Below, piece by piece: positions 8,521-18,049 of a stretch of 26,152 nt of DNA; position 1 is the stretch's first letter; every line of letters starts with the position of its first letter. This stretch comes from Bremia lactucae. Lineage: Eukaryota; Oomycota; Peronosporomycetes; Peronosporales; Peronosporaceae. A program made the position numbers and the translations under genes. The notes beneath the pieces are model-generated. The model did not search any database and was not told the DNA's origin. It saw nothing but the letters and a program-made list of their open reading frames with translations. The stretch spans positions 2,934,201 to 2,960,352 of the forward strand of contig NC_090620.1 in NCBI RefSeq assembly GCF_004359215.1. Reading direction: 5' to 3'.

Positions 8521-9378
8521 AAGACTCAGGCGTAGATTGACTACAAGTGCTACCAGGTGTATCGGAGTTACCTCGCTCCTAAAGTCAGAGGAAGACTTTA
8601 AGACTCAGGGAGCCTCTAAGTTCTAAAGAATAATGGGCCTAACAACTCAGGTGGTCGTACAAGCTATAAAAGCTTAATGTATCCTTGTTCAAGGGATTAG
8701 GGGTTCGTAGAACAAAGTGGCAACTTGTGCCCCGAGAATATGTACCGGCTTCTATCTCTCAAAGATCAATGCGCAAGCCTTAGGAAGGCACTAGACGCTT
8801 TAAGATCAAAAGAGGAACGGCACTTTATTTCACTATTTAAAACCAAAAACATTAGCTAATTTAAAAACAGATTTCGACTGCCAGATTTATACCTGGCGGC
8901 GGCCACATTTATTACCCATAATAAATGGGATTTAGTAATTAACTATTATAAATAGGATGAAAGGGTATTTTACCCATAAAGTAAATGCACCTCAACGACG
9001 GTTCTCCAACGAATGTATGCCCTGCTAAAGGTTAGTATTGAGGCTTTAGAATCGAGAAAAAGTAAAACTGTATTAATATATATAGTTCCTAAGTAACGAA
9101 CTTCTATCTACTAGCGACTTTATCACAGTAATAACAAATATTTATGGCACCTCCTTGCGTACCGCACAATCGTGTCTTGTGACGATTGACGGAGTTGAGT
9201 TAAACTCAAATCAACTCATCAATGGAACTAATGTCTTATCGCATTAGAATTACCAAATTTGGTAATATTGGAACTTTTAAGTCATATAATAAATAAATAT
9301 ATTTTTTGTACTTCCTTGCTTGTTTCCTTTTATAGAGCAAAATATTCATTATTACTCTTTGGAAAATAGCACTTACGT
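8521..9378 (-). repeat. LTR with extra internal sequence, copy 1
   Basis: The left part (8570-8600) matches 6053-6080 of the LTR at 5903. The right part (about 9020-9378) follows the order of the 18050-18520 LTR: GAGGCTTTAGA, CTATCTACTAGCG, ATCGTGTCTTGTGACGATTG, TTGTACTTC, and an end GTAACGATAGACCCC like the GTAACGATACACCCC at 256-270. About 400 bp between 8600 and 9000 have no counterpart in the 449-471-bp LTRs and look inserted. Two tiny hairpins sit there (8915-8929, 8963-8975). It may serve both as 5' LTR of the gag remnant below and as 3' LTR of the element above. Confidence 0.6.
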
Positions 9379-10157
9379 AACGATAGACCCCGATAGATCA
9401 TCACTTCATCAGGCCGATTTGGCGCGGAACCATTTTGGGATGAGTCTATGGCCGACTATAACACTGATGATGTCAGTATGCATCACCAGGAATGAAGTGA
9501 TTGTAAAGGTCACATGCTTTTAGTGGTGCTAGGACGCATCAACAGGGACAGAGTAATTCTAAGGATGACTTCGAGAGTAATCTTAGCGCTAACGTTAAGA
9601 TGAACCAACGGAAGAGGGACCGCAATGTTTTGCAGTTCGTTCCCAAAAAGAAGCTCTGGTTGCCTTCTAAAGGCAACCTAACTTGTTGTCTGGTAGATTG
9701 ACAACTCGTTGGTCTGGAACGATTGACGATCGATACCATGTTCCGTTTGACTCATCCAGGCTTCAAAAGCCTGGTGAGAACGAAACGGATTTTCATCGAT
9801 GCCTCTTTCCGGCATCGGTGGTACATATGTCAGCGAGGAAAGGAAGTCACTCCTTCGTTTCAAGCTTGCGAAGCATCTGTTCAGAATACGCGATGCATAG
9901 GTCGCCAGGCCTGGCTTGACAAACTGGGTGCTTTCCGTGAACAGTTCGAAGAACGGACCAGTCGGTGCACGCTATAAGCTGCATCGTTTGTCTAGAAAAG
10001 CAGGGTTTCCTTGCCTTTCGTGGGAGGATTCATGTCCATACTTTTAAAAGGGTGCATGTCATGCCCATAGAGAGGCATACTCCCTAAAAGACCTCATTGG
10101 AGGACGCGTATCTCTTGCGAGAAGCGCTTTTTCTCTGGTGGACCCTCTGCCAAGGGA
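9379..10157 (-). pseudogene. Gypsy 3' region after the chromodomain, copy 1
   Basis: Decayed sequence between chromodomain and LTR on the minus strand. Pieces align by eye with 23561-24640 of the plus-strand element: GCATCGATGAAAAT, CCAGACCAACGA, GCCTTTAG, CTTTTTGGGAACGA and TTGCGGTCCCTC in the same order. No known domain is recognised. The longest minus-strand frames are 61-66 codons. Frames on the plus strand here (9683-9977) I regard as shadows. Confidence 0.55.
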
Positions 10158-10330
10158 ATGGGTCTCGTCGTAATGTCGTACGAGACCTGAAACGTCCATT
10201 ATCAGTTGTGAACGAGGCTTCCAACTATCATGCGAGGGTGGATACCCTCGCCACCAAACGAGATAACTGGTTCGAACACCTTTAACTCACGATATTTAAA
10301 AAGTGTTGAACAAGAAAACGCTTCTCACAA
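10158..10330 (-). pseudogene. Chromodomain of a gypsy integrase, copy 1
   Basis: Minus-strand reading from about 10286 gives VKGVRTSYLVWWRGYPPSHD followed by SWKPRSQLIMDVSGLVRHYD and ETH. This is a well-kept chromodomain with the aromatic YLVWWRGY and SW..RSQL landmarks. Just upstream, sequence to 10330 continues in another frame (LFKYRE), consistent with a one-base deletion at about 10287. Chromodomains at the end of gypsy integrases steer insertion to marked chromatin. The same motif appears at 23424-23560 on the plus strand. Confidence 0.8.
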
Positions 10331-10942
10331 CTCGAACTTGTCAATGGATGTGATGGGAGAAGAGAAAATCGGGTTCGCCACGTTCGCCGAACCCGAGTCA
10401 AAACTGTGACTTGGATCACGTCCTTCATTATTAATAGAGAGGACATTAATCACGAGCGATTCTATCGTCCCGAGTAAGCGGTGACGGTCGAAAATGTTTC
10501 TCATGGCCAGTTGATTAACTGGCAAACGGAACGGACACAACAGTCCCCTCAAAATGAGCTGGTGACAGCTCGTCAATTTGTTTTTGTTCTTGGGGGATGT
10601 AGCGTTTGTTTGGTTCGTGAGAACCAGACTCTGTTTGATACTATCATGCTTTAGCTCGGGACCATCAGGATTTGGCTGATGCCCTAGACTGTTCCGGGGT
10701 GATTCGGAATCGGAAGAAGCCTTGTACTGATAGTACGGGCGAATACACCCGACATTTGACGAAGGATTCGTATGCATCCTAGGATGCAGCACGATTGTGT
10801 ACGCATTGCCTTGGAGGTGCTGTACACTGTTGATCTGCGCAGTCAGCTCAAAATCGGGCCGGTGCGATATGGCATCAGCGACGACCCTAATTTGTCCTGG
10901 CCTATACTCCACGGAGAAGTCACACTCCGCGAAGAAAGACAA
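10325..10942 (-). pseudogene. RNase H end fused to post-integrase linker, copy 1
   Basis: A single open frame of 205 codons. It begins with the C-terminal end of RNase H (LSFFAECDFSVEYRPGQIRV, then VADAISHRPDFEL; end at 10844). After only about a dozen residues it passes into the segment that normally follows integrase: NAYTIVLHPRMHT at about 10807, IRPYYQYKASS at 10724-10738, then a polar linker up to the chromodomain. The integrase zinc-binding and DDE core, normally around 1 kb, is missing. An in-frame TAA just before LSFF and further breaks upstream make it a pseudogene. Confidence 0.8.
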
Positions 10943-11060
10943 TTATGATGACATTCTTTGCGAGACATGTGGACTCGCTTTCACGTCGACCCAAAGCATA
11001 AGATAAAAATCTCGAAGATTAAGGCCGTCGAAGGAGATTCCCTTTTAAGATGGTTCGTCG
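10844..11060 (-). pseudogene. RNase H remnant, copy 1
   Basis: On the minus strand FEIF(I) near 11003-11026 recalls the KFR-YLLG part of RNase H, followed by SPHVSQRM at about 10955-10976, a TAA, and LSFFAECDFS. The stretch with the usual TDHASLRT motif is absent between them. The two copies of the tandem block differ exactly here: AAAGCATAAGAT in this copy and AAAAGCTTATAGAT in the other, so the second copy can be read FIYKLLGRRE. Confidence 0.65.
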
Positions 11061-11327
11061 AATAGGTCGGCGCCATTGAAGATCGCCGCATCAAAGATGA
11101 TGCGACGAAAGTGAAATTTGGCATGTCCAACTGAGCCGGACGTGACAAATGTTGGGCCTTAGGGCTCACGCTTCACGACCCGTTTATGTGTGGGTCCTTA
11201 GGGGTCTTTAAGACCTTTCTCAGACAAAATTTAGCTGCCGCGGGCCGAATTTAGGCCTCGAGCTAAGCTCCAATATTTGAAGCAGGGTAAACGTGACCTT
11301 TACGCTTATGCCCAGCATGCACGATAC

Positions 11328-11328
11328 N
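11328..11328. other. Single ambiguous base N at the block junction
   Basis: The only N seen in the window, lying exactly between the two copies of the 3.85-kb block. A one-base gap is typical of scaffold joins of unknown or negative length. Confidence 0.99.
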
Positions 11329-12344
11329 GAGCGCCCCGCACCTACTGGGTATCGGCGTTTTCCCGCACAGATTTTTGGAATAGGTTGGATCTGGTGTTCT
11401 TTCAAGCTTTACGCGCATTTCGTAGGATGCAGGCCGGACGTAAATGCTTCGTGCATCCGCACATAAACATCTACGAATGTTCTTATGCTGTTTCACAGCT
11501 TGAAGAGCCTCTTCTATTTCTCAACGAGGCTTAGATCCATGGGATCCGGTCTATTAGACGGTATTCATGTGCTCGAAGAGCTTGTTTGGTAAATAGGCGT
11601 GCTAACTCGAGCTGGCTTAAAGTCGAACTCGGCGGGTAGCGCTCTGGCAACTGCTTCTTCAAAAGTAGCAGGGTAGGATTAGAATAATTTCCTCCGGGAA
11701 ACGCCCTCACTGAGACTTTCCTATAAAATGTTACGACAATTGCTTTTAGCACCTGGTCTTGATGCATAGATGCAATGAGACTTCTCAACTCGTAGTCCCC
11801 TAGGGCTCGTTTATCCTGTCGAGTCGCTATGAACTGTGATCGCATGCGAAAAGTCTGATCAGGCGGTGCAAACATGCTATTAATTTGCAGTTTCAGCCAA
11901 TCCCATGAGGAAAAAAGGTCGTTTATTGAAATGCTGCACGATAATTACCACGCCATGACTTTACCTCCGAGTTTAAAAATGACCATAGCCGCCTTTTGAC
12001 GTTCCGTTAAGAGCAAGTCGGATTCAATTGACATCTCCATCTGCTTATCTAAAAAGGGAGTTGTTTTTCGTCTTTTCCCTCAAATATCTTTACATTGACT
12101 ATTGGAGGGCGAGCCTTAGGCTCTGAATCAGGTACATAGATGTACCGGGTTGGCAAAGATGCCGCAAGGTGATCCTGAACCTAGTTGAAAGGGAGGATTC
12201 ATATCGCATGAAGGCTTCAAGCCTTGTATGCAGGACCTCTGGTCCCTGGGATATAATGGACTCTACATGTTCAGGCCCAAACAAAGTTTTGAGCTTATCA
12301 TAAGATATGCGTTGCGCCTTTGAAAGTTCTAGAAACTCTTTCAT
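11329..12344 (-). pseudogene. Gypsy gag remnant, copy 2
   Basis: Same blocks as the first copy: N-terminal part at 12344-12099, gag core (SQFIATRQ) at 11875-11531, and the possible zinc-knuckle remnant near 11350. At the lower end it is cut by the N, so the protease that follows gag in the first copy is absent here. Confidence 0.75.
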
Positions 12345-12367
12345 TTCAGTGAAGGTTTAGTCTTATA

Positions 12368-13225
12368 AAGACTCAGGCGTAGATTGACTACAAGTGCTAC
12401 CAGGTGTATCGGAGTTACCTCGCTCCTAAAGTCAGAGGAAGACTTTAAGACTCAGGGAGCCTCTAAGTTCTAAAGAATAATGGGCCTAACAACTCAGGTG
12501 GTCGTACAAGCTATAAAAGCTTAATGTATCCTTGTTCAAGGGATTAGGGGTTCGTAGAACAAAGTGGCAACTTGTGCCCCGAGAATATGTACCGGCTTCT
12601 ATCTCTCAAAGATCAATGCGCAAGCCTTAGGAAGGCACTAGACGCTTTAAGATCAAAAGAGGAACGGCACTTTATTTCACTATTTAAAACCAAAAACATT
12701 AGCTAATTTAAAAACAGATTTCGACTGCCAGATTTATACCTGGCGGCGGCCACATTTATTACCCATAATAAATGGGATTTAGTAATTAACTATTATAAAT
12801 AGGATGAAAGGGTATTTTACCCATAAAGTAAATGCACCTCAACGACGGTTCTCCAACGAATGTATGCCCTGCTAAAGGTTAGTATTGAGGCTTTAGAATC
12901 GAGAAAAAGTAAAACTGTATTAATATATATAGTTCCTAAGTAACGAACTTCTATCTACTAGCGACTTTATCACAGTAATAACAAATATTTATGGCACCTC
13001 CTTGCGTACCGCACAATCGTGTCTTGTGACGATTGACGGAGTTGAGTTAAACTCAAATCAACTCATCAATGGAACTAATGTCTTATCGCATTAGAATTAC
13101 CAAATTTGGTAATATTGGAACTTTTAAGTCATATAATAAATAAATATATTTTTTGTACTTCCTTGCTTGTTTCCTTTTATAGAGCAAAATATTCATTATT
13201 ACTCTTTGGAAAATAGCACTTACGT
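12368..13225 (-). repeat. LTR with extra internal sequence, copy 2
   Basis: Exact counterpart of 8521-9378, including the inserted-looking middle. No difference from the first copy was seen. Confidence 0.6.
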
Positions 13226-14004
13226 AACGATAGACCCCGATAGATCATCACTTCATCAGGCCGATTTGGCGCGGAACCATTTTGGGATGAGTCTATGGCC
13301 GACTATAACACTGATGATGTCAGTATGCATCACCAGGAATGAAGTGATTGTAAAGGTCACATGCTTTTAGTGGTGCTAGGACGCATCAACAGGGACAGAG
13401 TAATTCTAAGGATGACTTCGAGAGTAATCTTAGCGCTAACGTTAAGATGAACCAACGGAAGAGGGACCGCAATGTTTTGCAGTTCGTTCCCAAAAAGAAG
13501 CTCTGGTTGCCTTCTAAAGGCAACCTAACTTGTTGTCTGGTAGATTGACAACTCGTTGGTCTGGAACGATTGACGATCGATACCATGTTCCGTTTGACTC
13601 ATCCAGGCTTCAAAAGCCTGGTGAGAACGAAACGGATTTTCATCGATGCCTCTTTCCGGCATCGGTGGTACATATGTCAGCGAGGAAAGGAAGTCACTCC
13701 TTCGTTTCAAGCTTGCGAAGCATCTGTTCAGAATACGCGATGCATAGGTCGCCAGGCCTGGCTTGACAAACTGGGTGCTTTCCGTGAACAGTTCGAAGAA
13801 CGGACCAGTCGGTGCACGCTATAAGCTGCATCGTTTGTCTAGAAAAGCAGGGTTTCCTTGCCTTTCGTGGGAGGATTCATGTCCATACTTTTAAAAGGGT
13901 GCATGTCATGCCCATAGAGAGGCATACTCCCTAAAAGACCTCATTGGAGGACGCGTATCTCTTGCGAGAAGCGCTTTTTCTCTGGTGGACCCTCTGCCAA
14001 GGGA
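13226..14004 (-). pseudogene. Gypsy 3' region after the chromodomain, copy 2
   Basis: Counterpart of 9379-10157 without visible change; the same shared blocks with 23561-24640 are present. Confidence 0.55.
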
Positions 14005-14177
14005 ATGGGTCTCGTCGTAATGTCGTACGAGACCTGAAACGTCCATTATCAGTTGTGAACGAGGCTTCCAACTATCATGCGAGGGTGGATACCCTCGCCA
14101 CCAAACGAGATAACTGGTTCGAACACCTTTAACTCACGATATTTAAAAAGTGTTGAACAAGAAAACGCTTCTCACAA
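14005..14177 (-). pseudogene. Chromodomain of a gypsy integrase, copy 2
   Basis: Counterpart of 10158-10330: SYLVWWRGYPPSHDSW on the minus strand, with the same apparent one-base deletion on its upstream side. Confidence 0.8.
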
Positions 14178-14789
14178 CTCGAACTTGTCAATGGATGTGA
14201 TGGGAGAAGAGAAAATCGGGTTCGCCACGTTCGCCGAACCCGAGTCAAAACTGTGACTTGGATCACGTCCTTCATTATTAATAGAGAGGACATTAATCAC
14301 GAGCGATTCTATCGTCCCGAGTAAGCGGTGACGGTCGAAAATGTTTCTCATGGCCAGTTGATTAACTGGCAAACGGAACGGACACAACAGTCCCCTCAAA
14401 ATGAGCTGGTGACAGCTCGTCAATTTGTTTTTGTTCTTGGGGGATGTAGCGTTTGTTTGGTTCGTGAGAACCAGACTCTGTTTGATACTATCATGCTTTA
14501 GCTCGGGACCATCAGGATTTGGCTGATGCCCTAGACTGTTCCGGGGTGATTCGGAATCGGAAGAAGCCTTGTACTGATAGTACGGGCGAATACACCCGAC
14601 ATTTGACGAAGGATTCGTATGCATCCTAGGATGCAGCACGATTGTGTACGCATTGCCTTGGAGGTGCTGTACACTGTTGATCTGCGCAGTCAGCTCAAAA
14701 TCGGGCCGGTGCGATATGGCATCAGCGACGACCCTAATTTGTCCTGGCCTATACTCCACGGAGAAGTCACACTCCGCGAAGAAAGACAA
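14172..14789 (-). pseudogene. RNase H end fused to post-integrase linker, copy 2
   Basis: The same 205-codon frame as 10325-10942, with RNase H tail, NAYTIVLHPRM and IRPYYQY and no integrase core. Identity to the first copy is complete as far as read. Confidence 0.8.
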
Positions 14790-14909
14790 TTATGATGACA
14801 TTCTTTGCGAGACATGTGGACTCGCTTTCACGTCGACCCAAAAGCTTATAGATAAAAATCTCGAAGATTAAGGCCGTCGAAGGAGATTCCCTTTTAAGAT
14901 GGTTCGTCG
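14691..14909 (-). pseudogene. RNase H remnant, copy 2
   Basis: As 10844-11060 but with the local variant AAAAGCTTATAGAT, which gives FEIFIYKLLGRRE on the minus strand, nearer to the RNase H consensus (FR.YLLG). This copy may therefore carry the more accurate base calls. Confidence 0.65.
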
Positions 14910-15135
14910 AATAGGTCGGCGCCATTGAAGATCGCCGCATCAAAGATGATGCGACGAAAGTGAAATTTGGCATGTCCAACTGAGCCGGACGTGACAAATG
15001 TTGGGCCTTAGGGCTCACGCTTCACGACCCGTTTATGTGTGGGTCCTTAGGGGTCTTTAAGACCTTTCTCAGACAAAATTTAGCTGCCGCGGGCCGAATT
15101 TAGGCCTCGAGCTAAGCTCCAATATTTGAAGCAGG

Positions 15136-15284
15136 GTAAACGTGACCTTTACGCTTATGCCCAGCATGCACGATACTTGGTCAGTTGTATCGTGAGTCAT
15201 TCAATTGATGAACAAACACAGGTAACTGTGACCTTTACGCTTATGCCCAGCATGCACGATGCCTGATGAGTTGTATCGTGTGTA
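15136..15284 (+). repeat. 86-bp tandem repeat within gag sequence
   Basis: GTAAACGTGACCTTTACGCT at 15136 recurs as GTAACTGTGACCTTTACGCT at 15222, and the match continues through CAGCATGCACGAT and GTTGTATCGTG. The first unit reads on the plus strand as a gag piece, AYAQHARYLVSCIVSHSIDE, like 20000-20070 of the plus-strand element. The second unit soon meets stops. Confidence 0.8.
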
Positions 15285-15823
15285 AGAAAACAAGGCAACT
15301 CTTTTTATTAAAGGTCTTGTAGGCGGCCTGTTAAAAAACTCGCCTGTTATGGATTGAACTGGAGTCGTTTGACCAAGCGATCTCGATAGCGGAATAGAAG
15401 GACTTCAGTCTTTAACATCCTTTCGTCCACTCTAGAATTTATCGTCCTCCAAGACGGCATGAAATCGAAGGTCCACAACCTATGGATCTCTCGTACGTGG
15501 AGAGCGAGAAAAATCGCTCTTGAAATAACACACGATTGCAAATGCGATCGTTGTCAAAAGACAGAACGCTACGCCTATAAGTGTATTGTTTTACGCCTAG
15601 TGTTGAGGAACAATGAGCGAAAGGATCGACCTCCCGCTAGGAACAGCGGCGGACGCGGATCCGACGCAGTTGCGAAATTGCAACCGCGAGCCGGATCGTA
15701 AGATAACGGCCGCGGCTAGTAGGTGCGTGACGCCCCGCTGATCCAGCAACGTAATAAGAATATGCAAGCATTTTAACGAAGTTGCTACTCAGAAGTGTCA
15801 GGGTAACCTCATCCAGAGGCCGA

Positions 15824-15847
15824 GGTGATGAGGGTAACCTCATCACC
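15824..15847. repeat. Perfect hairpin GGTGATGAGG / CCTCATCACC
   Basis: A 10-bp perfect stem with loop GTAA. Part of its arm (GGGTAACCTCATC) also occurs at 15800-15813, 32 bp before, as a direct repeat. It lies in the spacer before the protease start. Confidence 0.7.
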
Positions 15848-15937
15848 AGAAAAATTGTTGAGGCAAACAGATTGCCGCTTAAGTCCCTAATTGATTGCGG
15901 AGCTCGAACAATTTTATTCGACGCAAAGCAAAGGGTA

Positions 15938-16258
15938 CCTTGTAGCACCTTTAGTCCGTTAAACGGCCTACATACGTTCCATCCAACATGGACATGTCAG
16001 ATGAAGAAGGAGGGAGCTTTCAAGCCCCTCAAGAAGGCTATCACGCAACGCGTGAAGGATCTACTCATTTGAGAAACCCTGAATGGAGAGCGATCGAACG
16101 CATGAGTTCAGTCGTAGGGGCCCAGCTGCTAGCACCATGTTATTCGGTCTTCAGAGACGAGCAACATGCGGCTATTGCGAGTTCATACAACCTAAACTCG
16201 ACGAGGCCCAAAAAAGATAGCCTTGTTTCACCAGCAACGCTTAACACGCGGAAGCGTT
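15938..16258 (+). pseudogene. Gypsy leader and gag N-terminal fragment
   Basis: ATG at 15988, reading MDMSDEEGGSFQAPQEGYHA, then RNPEWRAIERMSSVVG and a polar tail to a stop at 16258. It matches the gag start of the plus-strand element at 19736 (ERFTHLSDFEWNAVERMSLI), and similarity extends upstream into the leader (CCATCCAACATGGAC / CCATTCAACATGGAC). The 90 codons are open, but gag core, protease and the rest are missing. The sequence runs tail to tail into a minus-strand RNase H at 16285. Confidence 0.75.
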
Positions 16259-16284
16259 AAAAGAACACGACGCTCAACAGTAAT

Positions 16285-17885
16285 AAATATTTAGACAGCA
16301 GCATATTCATGTCGCCAGCGGGCCGAGCTTACGGCCGTGCGTAACGACGCATGGTCCATATATACAGTGAATGTTTTATCCCCCAAGAGATAGACTATAA
16401 CTTTTGCCACTGCATTTTATGGCAAAGCTTTCCTTGTCATGCACTGAATAATTGCATTCAGCTTGTTGAAGCTGACGTGACTGATAGCAGACGCGCTCTT
16501 TCCGTCTGTATCATATTGCATCAACCTACAGCCTTATTCAAAATCGCTGGCGTCACAGACCACATGAAATGGTCTGTCTTGGTCCGCGACCGCAAATATT
16601 GGCGATTGCATTAAGCCTGGCTTCATATCCTTAAAGAAACGCTGACAATCATGGTAACAAGACCACTTATATTTTTCTTCAACAATGAAAAAATATGTAC
16701 TGTCATTTCGGCATTATTGCGGGAGTACTTATGTGAGTACGCCGCAAAGCCGAGGAGCTTTTGAAGTCCCACTTCATCAACTGGCAAAGGCCAGTTGACG
16801 ATCGCCTTGACCTTTCCCGGACCAGGGCGTACACTGTGTTTACCCACTATGCACCCAAGAAGTGTTATTTAGCTTGCAGCTAATACACACTTCTGGAGAT
16901 TTGCATACAACTAATGCTTACGCATAAGTGCAATAACCTTTTGGACGTGGGTACGATGTACTTCCACGTCCGACTTTCCGTTCATGGCTCTGCTATGAAC
17001 GAATACGTCACAACTCGGTGCGACATCCCTCACCGAACCATCTGTATAAATGTCGTAGGGGCATCACTAAGGCTGTGGCATAACCAGCCACTCACATAGC
17101 ATATCGCTTGGAGTGCTTACTGCTGTGAACAAACTATTCTGCTCGAGCATCAGGATCTAATTATTTTTTTTACATCAATTACATGAAATGATCGTACTGG
17201 TATCAGCATTTGGAGCCGGTACCGTTGCAGCGCTCGATTTATGAATTGCGTGCACACTTCTCCATCCTCCTGTTGCTTTTCGCACAGAAGGTCGAAGAGC
17301 TATGTGGGAAGGTCGACTCCCTCACATGGCCCGCCGCTAGGCGGCCGGCAAATAATTGGCGATCGCTAATACTTGTTCATGAGGAAATGGCCACAGCTTC
17401 ATGTCACAGTATTTCGAACCTGATATCAGGTCAATTTCGTGTCGAGTGCCTTTATCCTTAGAAAACTCGCACGGCACGAATTCAGGAAATACATCCTTGG
17501 ATTTGATCGAATCCTTATATTAAGAATGCAATTTCAAACACTTTCAGGATTGGGATGTTAAACGTTCCATCCGAGTCTTCTCATCGATGACACCACTTTA
17601 CACACTCTCGTTCATCGATGAGCTTCTTAGAACACGTTCGTTCTTTAAGAAATACAATTGCTGACCGAATATCGGCCACGTATTAATCATCTGTGACAAG
17701 TACGCAGATCTGCTTGACTTGCCACTACGCAGATCACGCAAGAATCGTTTCGGTTCAAGCGTTGGCAATTATCTTATCTCCGAAGTTGACTTTGTAGGCG
17801 TTATAAGGCGTGTAAGCGCCTACACTTGATTCAATGTTTACTAAGACATTTGATGTCTCAGTTTTCTCTTTGAAATTTATTTTAA
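16285..17885 (-). pseudogene. Gypsy reverse transcriptase and RNase H remnant
   Basis: Minus-strand order. A pre-RT spacer lies at 17885-17570 and is nearly the same as 21140-21390 of the plus-strand element. Start of RT: KDKGTRHEIDLISGSKYC (about 17455). Then VRKATGGWRSVHAI, TAVSTPS, WLVMPQ, and DVFVHSRAMNGKSDVEVHRT (about 17010), the YFDD region with the leading residues lost. Thumb and connection: VRPGPGKVKAIVNWPLPVDE (from 16847) and KLLGFAAYSHKYSRN. RNase H: VADQDRPFHVVCDASDF (about 16600) and LGDKTFTVYMDHASLRTAV (about 16350). Many stops and frameshifts occur. Gag and protease are missing on the upper side and integrase on the lower. Confidence 0.85.
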
Positions 17886-18049
17886 AAGGTACCTAGGAAT
17901 TTTCAAGTACTTTGAGCTTATCATCGTGCTGATTACCGTTTTACGTGTATTAGATACCAACTACACGTTCTTTACTGCTACAGATGCGCCTGTTGCTAGC
18001 CGCACTATCATCGTCGTTACAGGTATATCGCACTCAATGAATTGGAGTC
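17886..18049. other. Short unassigned stretch between RT remnant and LTR
   Basis: No recognisable domain. A 75-codon plus-strand frame crosses it into the LTR and is regarded as chance. Confidence 0.4.

Larger units (their letters stand above)
7482..11327. repeat. Tandem 3.85-kb block, first copy
   Basis: Identical by eye to 11329-15176 (offset 3847 up to about 10990, then 3849) except for one small difference near 10995. The block starts GAGCGCCCCGCACCTACTGG in both and ends ...CAGCATGCACGATAC in both. The first copy ends at the base before a single N (11328). Sequence left of 7482 has no counterpart left of 11329, and sequence right of 15176 has none right of 11327. Confidence 0.97.
11329..15176. 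repeat. Tandem 3.85-kb block, second copy
   Basis: Repeats 7482-11327 with two extra bases at about 14842-14855. All gypsy pieces of the first copy recur with offset 3847. This copy continues naturally at its right end into the gag repeat at 15136-15284, whereas the first stops in the middle of that motif. Confidence 0.97.
15136..15940 (+). pseudogene. Gypsy gag, zinc knuckle and protease start, broken
   Basis: Plus-strand pieces in order. The first is ARYLVSCIVSHSIDEQTQ (15170-15225). The next is IELESFDQAISIAE, a stop, then KDFSL and RPPRRHEIEGPQPMDLSYVE (15350-15500). A zinc knuckle CDRCQKTERYAYKC follows at 15543-15584, and an Arg/Gly-rich spacer to 15700. Last comes the protease start PLKSLIDCGARTI (active site at 15887-15904). 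The knuckle has Arg where the third ligand His should be, and the protease has DCG instead of DSG/DTG. Several stops occur between. It belongs to the same family as the element at 19240-25088. Confidence 0.75.

Noticed and set aside
9683..9977. Plus-strand frames of 78 and 84 codons, repeated at 13530-13824
   Set aside because: They recur only because the whole block is repeated. The minus strand here is the 3' part of a gypsy element.
15136..15284. Short repeats considered as a CRISPR array
   Set aside because: Only two units of 86 bp with coding similarity to gag; no regular spacers, and the genome is eukaryotic.
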